64,000 nt of DNA from Clavaria fumosa (taxonomy: Eukaryota > Basidiomycota > Agaricomycetes > Agaricales > Clavariaceae): contig OX637794.1 of assembly GCA_951802425.1 (NCBI GenBank), positions 3,100,001-3,164,000 of the forward strand, given 5' to 3'. The position numbers were made by a program, and so were the translations under genes. Below are positions 1-11,752 of this stretch, in pieces. Positions within the stretch are counted from its first letter, which is position 1, and each line of letters begins with the position of its first letter. The notes beneath the pieces are model-generated. The model was not told the origin of the DNA and made no database searches. It saw only the letters and a program-made list of their open reading frames with translations.

Positions 1-32
1 AGATAAGATAAAGCAAGATAAGATAAGATGAG
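1..32. repeat. AGATA/GATA-rich short repeat at the left edge
   Basis: The first 32 bases repeat AGATA-like units, giving several GATA cores. This is simple sequence at the window edge. It could act as GATA-factor binding sites upstream of the transporter gene, but nothing beyond the repetition supports that. Confidence 0.4.
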
Positions 33-192
33 CATGACAAAGCAGTGGTCATCACAATGTCGTTATCACATTACTGTACTGTACTGACAATCATTGATTG
101 AGCTTATACACGCAAGCTAGCCAAACGGCGTGTCATTAACATGACCAGTTGCATGCCCTGGATTGCGACGTTGCTCTTTACCTCCGTCCACC

Positions 193-2621
193 ATGCCGCA
201 GTCCACATCTTCATCTCGAGAGACACCTCATCGTTCTGGTGATGAGGAGTCTCCCACCGGAGAGTCTGAATTTTCCCTGCTGCCGTGGTGGAGAAGGCCG
301 TCCGCTTGGTGGTCTGTGATTCCCCCCCTACTTTGTAATATCGCTCACCACACTCTATATCAAGGATGATGGCATTTGTGCCGTTCTCTGCTGCTATCGG
401 TACCGCAAAGCTTGCTCCCCAAATCGAATTATACATCGCTCTTGTCTGTGGCGCCCTCAGGCCAGAGTATACCGCAGATACGCATGGCACATCCTTTCAT
501 ACTCCAGCAGGGGCATTGCTTTCTCAAGCAATGCCCTTCGTTTCCTTTTCGTCTCTCGGTGGTATTTCAAGCCCAGATCTCTGTGCCGCGGATCCTGTGG
601 TGCAAGCTGCTGTGGCAAAATTATCCACCGGTATGTCCTGCATCGCTGGTGTCGGATGTTTCTCCGTACAATAATAGTGGCATGCGTTATCTCTGCCGCC
701 GTATGTGGTATCGCAATGCAATTCTTTGGCTCGATCTTCTCACAAGTTGATTGTCTCATTGATTTTGTCATGTGGTGCCTGTCTCCCCCATGCACTAACC
801 GGCGATTGGTGCAGTCCTGTCTATGTGTATTGGAGTTGTCAGTTGCATCACCAACGCCTGGTGGGGCTCGGTGAGTCTTCTTTATTATGGTCTCTCAAGC
901 AGACTGGTTGAGATGTTTCCTAGTTCTCCGACCGTCACGGCAGAGTCACTCTCATCTGTATCTCGATGATCGGATTCCTCGTCGACGACATCAATTTCAT
1001 TTTCGTCGCTCGATTTGCTCGATCTTTGCCAGGAAATTACTGGTTCCTTATGATCGGTCTAACTTTTGAAGGCTTACTCGGTGGTAAATATTCACCAAGG
1101 TACGAACGATGACGCATGACGCTGACATGACACTTGCAGGAATGACGGCTACCATCGCCGCCGTTAACGCATACATGGCGGATTGTACCGTTCCTGCCTC
1201 CCGGTACATTTCCCGTTTCGTTGTAGCCGCTTTTTCTCACTTCCGCTGCAGCTCCCGCGTGTTCTCTCTTTTCTTCGGTCTCCTCATGCTCGGTTCTGCT
1301 GTGGGCCCATTCACAAGTGCCCTGATTTTCCGCATGACGGGAAACAACCTTGCTATCTTCTACATTGCTGGTGTCATGCACCTGGTTGTCCTGCTTGTCT
1401 TGAGGACTTTGTGCCCCGAATCTTTGTCCAAGAAGAAAATGGCGGAGAGCAGGAGGCGGCATGCGGCCCACCAGGATGGCTTGACTGGTTGGAAGAGATT
1501 GTTTGCATTTCTAAGCCCATTGGCCATCTTGTGGCCCCAGGAGCGGAAGACTCGGGTCGAGAATGGTGTGGCTCTGACGGACGTCAAGACCGGAAGAGAC
1601 TGGAATCTCTTGCTCGTGGCAATTGGATACGGAAGCATATTGATGCTTTTCGTCAGTGCCTTGCTTACGTTTTATCTTCCGAGTCACTGGCTGATGCTTT
1701 CTTCAGGGGTCCACCAACAGCAAGTTCCAATATACTAGCTATGTTTTTGGTTGGAAGACCGATATTGTGAGCAGACCGTGCTACGAGACATAAAATTTGC
1801 CATTGACTCGTAATGCAATTTTCAGATGGGATACTGGCTCACTTTATCCGGCATTACAAGAGCCGTTCACTTGGTGATCATACTACCTGGTCAGCATACC
1901 AAGCACTGCGTTAAATTACTCTAACAACCGATTCCAGTCATTATCAGATTATTCAAGCCCTCTCCGATACGATTACCGCTCTCGCCTTCCGAGCACTTAC
2001 GTTCTTCGAGCTCGACGACCCCGAACCTCGGTTCCCCACGCGACACTCTCCCCCACAGCCCAACCTTTGATCTCGGCCTGGCACGTTGGTCCCTCGTGAT
2101 TGAGCTGTTGTCGTACATTCTCATAGGATTTATACCTGCGCCGCTCGCGTTCACGCTGTTCTCGATGCTGGGCGCCTTCAGTGCCGGGTTTATGCCGGCG
2201 GCGAAGAGCGTTGCGCTGGATCTGTACGCCCAGCGTGAGGGCCTTCCAGCTCATCGCCTTGAGACTGGAAAGCTGTTTGGAGCGCTCAGCGTTGTACAGG
2301 CACTCAGGTGAAGCGTTGGTTCTTAGCCTCCGCCGTTTCTGCGAGTGCCTCTCACCCCACTCCCAATGCAGCATGCAGATTTTGGGGCCCACTTTGTTCG
2401 GCCTAGTGTATGTGAAAACGGTCGCCTTCTTTCCCCGTGCGATATTCTTCCTCGCTGCTCTGGCCGACATCGTCTCCTTTGTGGCCCTCAGTCTGGTCCG
2501 GCTCACGCCAAACTTGCCGCAGGATGCCCATGCGCAAGGGCCTGAGGAGGAGGATGAACTCCTAGGTGGGGAGGGTCTTGCAGCGGCTGAGGATGAGGAG
2601 CTTATTGTGACCGCTACGTAA
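193..2621 (+). CDS. Major facilitator superfamily transporter (multi-exon)
   Basis: A 12-helix-type MFS permease of the plasma or an internal membrane; the substrate cannot be read from sequence. The start is the ATG at 193, which opens a Ser-rich N-tail (MPQSTSSSRETPHRSGDEES). Intron 312-364 joins PSAWW to the first helix, followed by APQIELYIALVCGALRPEYT. Later exons carry ISMIGFLVDDINFIFVARFA, then TATIAAVNAYMADCTVPASR. After an intron near 1204-1251 comes RVFSLFFGLLMLGSAVGP, the helix 4-5 region seen in fungal relatives of tetracycline/HIAT1-like MFS proteins. PESLSKKKMAESRRR marks the central cytosolic loop. The last exon ends in an acidic tail (EEEDELLGGEG). Weak points are the exons between about 620 and 815 and around 1890-2340, where several short introns are needed. 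No frameshift has to be assumed. Confidence 0.8.
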
Positions 2622-2805
2622 AACGCGTTACCCCCGTCCATTGTTTCGTCGAGAATGTACTTAGTATTAGATTGGGCCGACTAGATAGACCCTCGAATGT
2701 TTTGTTGGATAATCTCAATGTGGTACATACTATAATACAGGAAAATAGGTAGACAAACAAACTAGCCGCCTGGCAGCAGTTACAGACAGTGTCTCGCATG
2801 ATACT

Positions 2806-4383
2806 TTAGACTGTCGCGGAACCAGGGATCCGCTGCCATCCGCCCTTCCACCACCTCCAGATGGAAAAGCTGAGACAAAAATTGAAGATTATGACAATCA
2901 GGTTGCCTGCGCCAAGCATGATTTGCAACCACCAGATGTAGCCGATGATGCGGTCGCAGTATCTGCCGATACGGCGCTTGGTAGCGGCGTGCGACGAGGG
3001 GGTAGGCGTGTAGGTCGGCGGTAAACGCAAGAATGGGGTAAGGGCAGCAGAGGAGGAGGATGCTGGGAGGAGAAGAAGGGAAACGATGGGTTTCTACACC
3101 CCAAAATTGGGGAATATTTTGGGGTAAGTGGAAGCGTGGACGCGATTGAGGGACGGGATTGAGGAATACTCACGTGGTCCGACATAGTGTAGGAGGGAAT
3201 GGAAGTGTAAAGCAGGTTAGTAATGTGACACTCGTCAAATGCGAAGGGTGAGTCCGCGAATGTTGCGTAGAGGATTCTGTCAGTCCATGCAGGAGTGCGT
3301 TTATCGCTGAAGGGAGAGGTGAACGCCCTGTCGCCTGCGGAAGGGGGAGGCCTCACCTGAACTTGTTGACTTCGCCAAGCTCGTACTTGTAGCTGCATTG
3401 GAATCGCCAGAATTCGCCTTCGCGAAGACCTGCGAAGACCGTACCTGTTCTGCGCTCGATGTAGAGCTGGTCATACTCTTTGAGTTTCTCGAGAGTGCCT
3501 TCAGCTGCAAGGTATTCTGCCACACGCGGTGTCCACTGCACTTGGGCGAAGGGGTGCGAAGGCGGGACTGACACACGGAAATTGAGATCGCCGAAAAAGA
3601 AGAGATGAGACGTGGCGTAGATCGTGGATGGACCCGCTGACACCGAGGATGGAGGGAACACGAGGTTGCGCACGATGTGATGATAGTCTCTAATACGCTT
3701 CTCAAGCTGGTAGGTGTGGGCGCTCAGATGCGCGCAGACAAATCTATCAGAAGAGAGAGGAGAAAAGAACATGAATGCAGGATCGATCGATCGAAATTAA
3801 AAATGAAATCGTCAAAGTAGACAACGCACGTGAAGACTTCACCGTCGACACAGAAGCGGACGCCGACGGCCCCCTTGTTACCCATAAACAATGGGCCGCA
3901 ACCTATGTACTGCGTTTGCACATCTGTCACGTGCCGCGCCAACCCAGCATCCCTGGCATAGACGAGGAGCGCAACCCCGACGTTGACGACTTTGGCGACG
4001 AGTGAATAGCGTTCTTTGTTCGGCGCATGAGCCTCGATCTGAGAGAGGATGAGGGCGTCTCGGGACTCTAGGACAGATTTGGATTGGCCGGCGACTGAAG
4101 AACCGCGATCACGTCACGCGAGACACATGAGTTGGAGAAGGATGGAGCTTTCGGAGAGAGACGCACGTCCTAGGTGGAGAGGTTGCAGCTCCTGAAAACC
4201 AACAGCGACGATATCAGGGGCACGTTTCTTGTTAGCGAGGAAGTTGGACGTTTGAAAGGTCGGAGATAGCCAGTCAACCAAGTCCTGTGGAAAGCCCGCA
4301 TTTCCTTGCAAGTTTGTATTGTAAGACGCAATTTGAACGAGTAGACGGCGAGCGTCCGATGGAGTATCTGGCTGCTGAGACAT
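2806..4383 (-). CDS. Inositol polyphosphate 5-phosphatase with C-terminal membrane anchor (INP54-like)
   Basis: Predicted to remove the 5-phosphate from PtdIns(4,5)P2 or related lipids. Family signatures appear in order on the minus strand: NTNLQGNAGF and VAVGFQELQP (Mg-binding Glu) near residues 20-70, then MGNKGAVGVRF, FFGDLNFRVSVP, KEYDQLYIERRTG, and the catalytic block RTPAWTDRILY. These define the exonuclease/endonuclease/phosphatase fold. The last exon (about 2806-3030) is hydrophobic (IIGYIWWLQIMLGAGNLIVI, then FNFCLSFSIWRWW) and ends the protein. This resembles the tail anchor that holds yeast Inp54 on the ER. No Sac1 domain or long Pro-rich tail is visible, which argues against a synaptojanin. 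The start MSQQPDTPSDARR at 4383 is the only good in-frame ATG. Confidence 0.87.
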
Positions 4384-5141
4384 GGTGAAATGCGCTATTG
4401 TAGTTTGTACGAGTGGGGTCAGCCTAACCGCAGCATCAAAATCAAAAGACGGAGTACCTCACTGTACGCGTGAGACCCAAAGCAGACGATAGTGTAGACG
4501 AGAATAAAGAATAAAACCACGTCGCGCAGGGTCTACCAAGGACTCGAATTACAACATGCTATCGTAGCGAGAGGGGAAGGCTGCCTGACCTTGTTTCACA
4601 CGGGTTTACAGTGTTAGGGATAGACTTGCTCATAATGCATATGCTTATAGTGCATAAATCGGCGTTTGGGGGGTAACAAAAATGCTGTGGCAATTTGGGG
4701 CCGTCGCGGTCGCTCCTACCGCACCGCCCCGCTCCATTGCTGCTGCCATTCTTGTCGTTGTCCCAGCTGTTGCTTCCGCTGGCACCTTGCAGAGCTCACT
4801 CATGTTACATAAGCTTGAGTACGCGTCGCATTGCATGTCCACCCTTGCCTAATAGCCTTATTCTAGTGACCCCGGGCCTTCGCAGTAACGGAATAATACA
4901 CCGTTCGGTGCTGTGACCATGCATCGGTTTCTAACCCTGTGTCCGTGAGACGGTGTTTTGTGATGGCGGAAGCAGACACACAGATCTGAGATGCCTCCGC
5001 GACGCGTCTTGATTAGAAGCCGGTCACAACCCTGTTTCCCTGTACTGTATTCCACATCACCGTAGAGATGAAACTGCTGCTGCTATTTAATAGGGCATCT
5101 TGTCCATCTACTCCCCACAACCTCAAATCAAACACACAACG
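4384..5141. promoter_or_regulatory. 758-bp divergent intergenic region
   Basis: No gene is seen here. The region separates the phosphatase (minus) from the NLR gene (plus), so it should hold both promoters. An AT-rich TATTTAATAG stretch at about 5084-5093 lies some 50 bp before the NLR ATG and could be a TATA-like element; this is inference only. Confidence 0.4.
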
Positions 5142-8100
5142 ATGGCGAATCCAACTCAAAGAGACGATATTGGGGCGCTTTGGGATGCTGCAGTGCTCGA
5201 GTACAAGAAGACCGCTGCCGTCGGGACAGTTGCTGAAATGCGCACGGCCGATGAGGTCATGGCTATGGTGGTCGAGAAGAAGGATATCTTCAAGCATTGG
5301 AGGAACGACAAGGGAAAACTAGACAGGCTCCGGAGCGCCGTCCACGCCAGCTTAGGACAATTGAATGCGCTGGGGGAATTTGTCGGTGCACAAGCATCTG
5401 TCGTAAGGATTCACCCAGCATTATCTGTACGTATAGCAAGCAGATGAACGCGCCTCCATAGGTATTTCCACCAGTTAAAACCATCATGACCGCTGTGTCC
5501 TACTTGATACAGGTGCGCCCCTCCTTCTTCCTCCACTCGCGTGGGCTCATCTCGTTACAGACAGCCGACCGTGTATCCGCAGATTATGATTTGGTGGTCA
5601 CCTTTTTTGAGGAGCTCCATCTATTCCTCGAACGACTCAAACTCCTCGAAAGCCACATTCCCAACTCCAAAGACATCCGCCGTTGTCTGATTGACATTCT
5701 AGCTCTTATCCTGTACATTATTGGCTTGTCGATCAAGACAATGAAAGACGGAAGAGGATGTACGATCACGTTCTTCTGCCTTTCAATCTAATTCTAAACC
5801 AGTTCCTAGTTAAGTTCCTAAAGAATCTGGCACAGAGTGAAGACCAAGACCTCAAGGAGGCATACAAGCGACTGGAAAGACTCGTCAAACAGGAAGAAGC
5901 GCTTATGCTTCATCTAGTTGTCGCCAACACTTCCAAGACTTTGGATAAGCTCGACGTCTTGGCGTTGAAAGACGATGACATTATCATTTCCATGATGAGG
6001 ACTGAAGGCAGCGCGGAACGGATCCTCTCCGAGATTCGAAGTGAGCGTTACATACCATTTGTTGTGCCAGCTGACAATAAAGATTAAAGGAATGCGGGAG
6101 GAGTTTGATAAGACAGCGCGAGCAAACCACTTGCCGACTATTCAACGACATCTACAGCCGCAAGCCGTCGATGACTACGCTACTAAAAGTTCGCACCTTC
6201 TTATCGGTACCGCAACTTGGCTTTGCGACGAGCCTGCGTTTCAATCATGGTTCGCTGCGCGCGACCCGCAAATCCTATTCATCTCTGGGTATCCCGGAAG
6301 CGGCAAGTCATATCTTTCTACATTTGTCATCCAACAACTTTTCCGGGACGCACCCGGGGTCGTGGCCTACTACTACTTCCATGACAACAATCCTGACAAG
6401 CAGTCGACCTCCAAAGCCTTGTCAACCATGGTGTACCAAATTGCTCGGGCTGATGAAGTCTACTGCATGCACGCTGCCATGACGTGCAATGTATCAGTAG
6501 GCGCAGCTGGTGCGACCAGCCGCTCTATCTGGGACGACTTCTTCGTAGCGCACTATGGACCGACATCTCGGTGCCGCCAGTTGTACCTCATCTTCGACGG
6601 CATCGATGAGGCGGGACGAGAAAGCATGGCTGACCTGCTGAACCTGCTGCCAATTTGCGAGGCGCAGCACCTCAAGATCCAAGTACTCTTGGTCGGCAGA
6701 CCTGAGATGGACCACATGGTGGCCAGCTTGGAGGCCACTTCAGTCGCGACAATCGAGGTGTCGATTAAGAAGAACTCCAAAGATATTATTCAGTATGCAA
6801 ATTACAGTTACGACCACTCGCCGAAACTCCCCAAGCACCTCGATTTCAAAGAGAAAGTTGTCACTGCAGTGGTGGATGCATCACGTGGTATGTTCCTGTG
6901 GGTCGAACTTATGTTCAAAGACCTCTCGGCGCGTTCGCAACCGAAACAAATCTTGGCCGCGCTACAGTCACTCCCCAAGGGTCTCACGAAGCTATACGAG
7001 AAAATTCTTAACAGAATTGAGACCGAGGCAACAGAAGATGGCGGACTGCAAAGTTTGCGAGAGCTCCTGTGTTGGGTTGCACATTCGAGGAAGCCGATGT
7101 CGCTATTTCAGCTCAACCTCATCATTCAATTCTTGATGGAGGATGAACTCTTTGACGTGGAAATCGAGGTCAACACGCATTGTTCCTCGCTGATCACACT
7201 GGTCAAACCAGGTAATGTTCTCGATGAGAAGTTGCAATGGTAACTGACAAGCATGAAGGTCCTGATTTTAAAATCGGAGCGCAAGACTCCCCTGCGCGGC
7301 AACTTTCCGAACTCGAATTCCCTGGGGGTACTATCGGCCCCATCGCGGAACATAGATCAGCAAATGCGAAAGCTGAAGAGGATACCAAAGGTCAAAGACT
7401 TGACGATGATGAGATCTCAGATGCTCGCATCGAGGCGTACCAGCGTTCTGTCATGGTGGAACTCCGCCATGCCTCGCTTCGCGACTACCTTCGCGACCCC
7501 AAAGCAAAAGCAACAGGGCTTATCTATGCCACCTCTGAAGCACGAGTGCGCGTTGCGATCTCCACGATCCGTATGTTCTGTAAAGGAAGCGAAATTCGTG
7601 AGGACCTCTGGTTATTTGCTCTGGAGAATTGGATCCCTATGCTTCAAGACTTGGATGGAACCTTCACGTCTGACAATGACACAAAAACTATTGTTGAGTG
7701 TCTTGTGCAGATCTTTTATTCTTCGGAGGACCTACAGAAGCACATTGCTGCTTGTGATGCCAGCCTGAGACATCTTTTCTTTGGTTACAATAACGAGCCT
7801 CAGCATCCTGCCCGTGGCACTATTCTCAAATGGTTCACAAAGGCTATGGGTACATCGTCCATCGCGTTGGACAACGAGACTTCCATGTGGATCCGTGACG
7901 TGCTTAAACATCCGATGAAGCTACTGGTCCCTCTAACGAAGCTTTGTGTCTCCGAGTGGCTTATGCATTATTCAGAGAGTACTCCGCGGCTATATTGGCG
8001 ATATAGATTCTGCTCGTCACTATACCTAGGAGTGAGTATGTTTTCACCCCGACAATTTTTAGTACTAAATCATTTTCAGACCGACCTTCTCCCCATCATC

Positions 8101-9818
8101 GGCAAAGGCGACTTTGTTGTGGGACAACCAGCTTTTGTCACCGGCAGCGACCCTTGCCACATTTCCGAACTCTTCTCCTTCGATAGGGATGTAGGGATGC
8201 ACTGTTGTGTCGCAAGATGTGCTGTTTTTGCCGACAATTTGGCTGGAGCCATGGCAGAGTACCGCAAGGCCGAAAAGAAACTCACCAATCCTGGAACTCA
8301 ATTGCCAATTTTGAGATCTACGCTACACGAGTTGATTGAGCTCTCCGCATCCAGAGGGGAACCTGTCACTCTTGACCTCGTTGAGGAGTACATCGCGACC
8401 GACCAGTCGAACAGCAGGATCTACGCTTCTCAGGGAACGGTGCTCCTCGCACAAAACAGGAAGGCCGAGGCGATTAAAGCGTTCAACAGAGCCGTAGAAT
8501 TGGCACCCGATGCTTCCGAATCTGCATTCAAGCTAATAGAAACATTAGCCGCATCTAACAGATATCAGGATATTATGCGGTTGTGGGCGAACGTGGGGTA
8601 CAAGTCCAGCAGCTTGTGGGTTTGCTCACATATGCAAAGCGTCAAATTCCACCAGTTGGTCTTCTATGCTGGCCTACAAACCCAGAAACTGGACCTCGTT
8701 TCTGGAGTGTACCGACAAATTATTGACCAGATCAATTCGGGCACCCTGCAAAAGCCACTTAGTGTGCGTCTTACGTTGGAGCAACTTGGGACCCTTGCTT
8801 GCTACTGGCTAGCTCTCCTTTACCAATTCTATGCTGGAAATCCCGAGCAAGCTTTCCATCTCTACAAGCATGTGCTCCTCTCACGTATGGTCTTCTGGGG
8901 AATGGATGCCGACGTCATACTGCGTGCATGCAATAATTTTGCAGAACTCATCTATGAGAGGGCACACACATCCTCTAATGACAAACAGGCGTTGTCGGGC
9001 ATGACCGAATTACTGGAAAACCTATGTGCCCACCAGGCAGCGACTGAAGCCAGCGACGAGCGCCTCTGGAAATTTTACAGCCAGAAGATCCTCAATGTGC
9101 TGCTCGCCGAGTTATATCTGCGATGCGGGAGGAAGGCTGATGCACAATTACTTCTCAAAGAACAAGCTAAAAGAGGAATCGATCTTCTTCAGGACGAGAT
9201 GTCCTGGAATGACCGTTACGGTTATCACACATTATCCAAGGTGCTGCTTGCCTGTGGGCGAGAACTTGATGCAAGGATTGCCCTTGGCCTCTCTCAACTT
9301 TCGCCGTCTTACGAAGGGGTGTGGGCCGAGGAGAATGAGCTACGCGAGGAATCAGCTGAACGGGCGGTCCAGGTGAGAGTCTCTCATGTCACATGGCTAC
9401 GCCCAATTTACCCCGACTATCTAATTTGCAGGGGGCAGCTCTGCCGACCTCAAACAAATCCGTCAAGGGACTGTTCCAATGCAGTTTCGGTTATGACTGC
9501 CTGCAAGGGGTATCGATTAAAGGCAGCAATGAATGTCCGATGCCCACCATGTGGACCTGCACCCGCTGTGTCGAAGTCAATCTCTGCGACAAGTGTCATA
9601 CTGCTCTTACAAAGGCCAAAGCTGGCACAACTGGCGAGAAGAGAATTTTTCTCTGCAATCCGCATCACAAGTTCTTGCGGACACCAATTGAGGGCTGGAA
9701 GGGTGTGCCGATTAATGGAAATTTTGCGGTGGATGGAAAGGAGACGAGCATCAAGGATTGGCTTGATCGTATTGAAGCAGAAGTCAATGATGGGAGACTC
9801 CTCGCTTCCAACGTTTAA
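5142..9818 (+). CDS. STAND/NLR-type protein: Goodbye domain - NACHT - TPR region - ZZ-like zinc finger
   Basis: About 1,440 residues after splicing. Residues 1-250 match the fungal STAND N-terminal Goodbye domain: VFPPVKTIMTAVSYLIQ, ADRVSADYDLVVTFFEELHL, then KFLKNLAQSEDQDLKEAYKR. Next comes a NACHT NTPase with the Walker A motif ISGYPGSGKSYLS (about residue 318), the Walker B motif LYLIFDGIDEAGRES, and VLLVGRPEM. A helical region includes a clear TPR unit (LLAQNRKAEAIKAFNRAVEL, about residue 1000). The C-terminus has Cys/His pairs (YDC..., MWTCTRCVEVNLCDKCH, CNPHHKFL) like a ZZ zinc finger. An apparent stop at 7241-7243 is removed by an intron from about 7212 to 7257. Other introns lie near 5407, 5512, 5758, 6040, 8033 and 9373. 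In fungi such proteins are candidate non-self or stress sensors; its ligand and output are unknown. Confidence 0.85.
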
Positions 9819-10238
9819 GGTGCTCGAATAGGTTGATGTGCCGGAAAGGCTTTTGTAACAGTAATTGTACAACAATGTTTGCTTGTCTGTCAAATAAAAT
9901 ATTATCGGTGCACGGCGCCGTACCATATTCTCAGAAACGTCTCGAGCGTGCAGAATTGGACGTGCAAAATTTCACACTGGCACTCTCCATCGATCATCTA
10001 CACACCGCTAGACATGGCACCTGTTGTCGCCCTATTCTTGAACACCAAGGTTCCACCAGACCCACCCTTTAGTATCCTAAACCGTAATACCGCCAGGACA
10101 TCACGAATCCAGTACATGAGGCAAAGCCGATCACAACTTTGCAAGAGTAGTAAACGATCGTGTTGTTGTCATTCGCCCTTCACTACGGGCAGAAGTAGGG
10201 CCCATGCCAATTTCTATCAGGTGTATCGCTATCACAAG
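9819..10238. other. Convergent intergenic region, no gene seen
   Basis: This stretch lies between the 3' end of the NLR gene and the 3' end of IBA57. The open frames here have no family motif, and I see no coding or RNA feature. It probably holds the two 3' UTRs. Confidence 0.5.
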
Positions 10239-11604
10239 TCAGCTCACCACCTTCGCACTCCGGGGCCACCAACCCGGCCACCAGCTGCGCAAGCCCCATC
10301 GTTTCTTCTCGGGCCCTGCCTCAAACTCGAACGTAAGGGTACCGTGTTGCTCTGCCTCTGCGCTCTCGACGCGCAGGAGCGCAAGCCCGACACCCACAGG
10401 CGTTGTCGTCAGGAGCTTGATGCCCTTCCCGCGTGGCTGCGGAGCGGAATGTGAGAGCGAGGCAACTATAGTTGTGTTCGGCGGGAAGGGTAGATCGATT
10501 TGAGGAATGGGCGTGCTAGAGACCCCCCGGTATGAGCAAAGCTTGTAGAAGGATCAAACGATTCAAGACGCACTCGTGGCCCAAGGGTTGAATAAGCACT
10601 GGAAGGATACGTTTTCGCACGATCCCAGTGTGATACGTGCGGACGGTCAGCTCCTGGCCAACATAGCAACCTTTATGGAAATCCACTTGCCGAAATCATA
10701 TCAGGAGTCTGGAAGAAAATAGAGATTGAGGCCCAACGCACCGGCACCCATGACATCTAGATTTGAGTCCAAGGGGAGCGCCTGCATCGGCGGAATGTCA
10801 TCTCGCCCCTCAGGCACCCCGTGTAGAACGCGATGCAGCGTATACGCGGACGAGGGTAAGAGGTCATGCGTTGCAGCCTCGTAGGCTAGTTCGTTTTAAT
10901 AACGTTACACTAGACGATCAGTTAAACGCACGCAGCTCGCCCGCGCGTTGAAGAATCCGAGTCCCCATGCCTGGTGCGCGAGCGTCAAACAACGCCCAGC
11001 GCCGCCCCGAATCCGGTTCCTGTTGCTGCGGCTCGGAGGCGGTCCACGGCCACACGTCTGTCCAAATGGGCTCCACCGCTCCGCTTCGCGCCCAACTCCA
11101 TTCACGGGGCGGAAAGGGTTCGGACGAGCCCCATTGCGCCCAGACGGCGTACTCGGTGGAGACGTCGCGGACAGAGACTTTGGAGCGTAGTATATGTTGC
11201 TTGAGCATCGTTTGGAGTGGCGGTGGGCCAGAGGGAGAGGATGTGGCCTGGGTGGGAGACGGAGATACCGAGCGAGCATCGTACTCAATTATGAAGGTGT
11301 CGGGGTCATCGCGCGGCTTCGCGTACAAGAATACGTCGTACATGACCCTCCCCTGCCGAGGCATTGTCAGCTTTCTCTCTTAGCCCCGAAAGCTAGAAGA
11401 ACGCGAGCCCCAGGTCATGCGCACTTGAGCGTGTAAGAAGGCGGAGTAGAGCGGGCCACGCGGGGGGCGTGGTATGGACGCAGCGAGGAGACCATTGAGG
11501 AATACCGAGGCATGAGCGCCTGATACGGCGAGCAGCGAGCGATGCGGCACCAATGCGAGGGTAGGCGAAGTACGCTGGAGAGCGCGGAGGGTTGGCGGGA
11601 TCAT
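10239..11604 (-). CDS. IBA57: Mitochondrial iron-sulfur cluster assembly factor IBA57 (CAF17)
   Basis: A tetrahydrofolate-binding YgfZ/GcvT-like protein that helps make [4Fe-4S] clusters in the mitochondrial matrix. The start exon ([20 protein letters not shown]) looks like a targeting peptide and leads into [20 protein letters not shown]. After an intron the frame continues with [13 protein letters not shown] and [21 protein letters not shown]. Further exons give [20 protein letters not shown] and [10 protein letters not shown]. The family signature [17 protein letters not shown] (about 10615-10690) carries the conserved Cys. The tail reads [14 protein letters not shown] and stops at 10239. 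The signature exon has no ATG of its own and is reached by splicing out roughly 10690-10745. Only 148 bp separate its start from the uL3m stop, so two mitochondrial genes run head to tail here. Confidence 0.9.
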
Positions 11605-11752
11605 GGCTCTGCGCGGAGGGACTTCGACCCACGTGACTTCGTGGAGAGACCGTACCTCTGATCCCTTTCTGAAAGGTATTGTTCGTTACCTGGGTTAGAC
11701 CCCAACGATTGAGGCTAATTTTACGAAGTAATTTCAGAGCATACTATAGATT

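Noticed and set aside
312..364. Possible frameshift near the start of the MFS transporter
   Set aside because: Intron 312-364 joins the two frames exactly at a Trp codon, so no mutation is needed.
104..490. A 128-codon minus-strand frame opposite the transporter's first exons
   Set aside because: No motif; it is antisense to a well-supported gene.
7204..7260. In-frame stop at 7241 that seems to split the NLR gene into two proteins
   Set aside because: A GT-AG intron (about 7212-7257) removes the stop and keeps the frame, and neither half has its own promoter-like gap.
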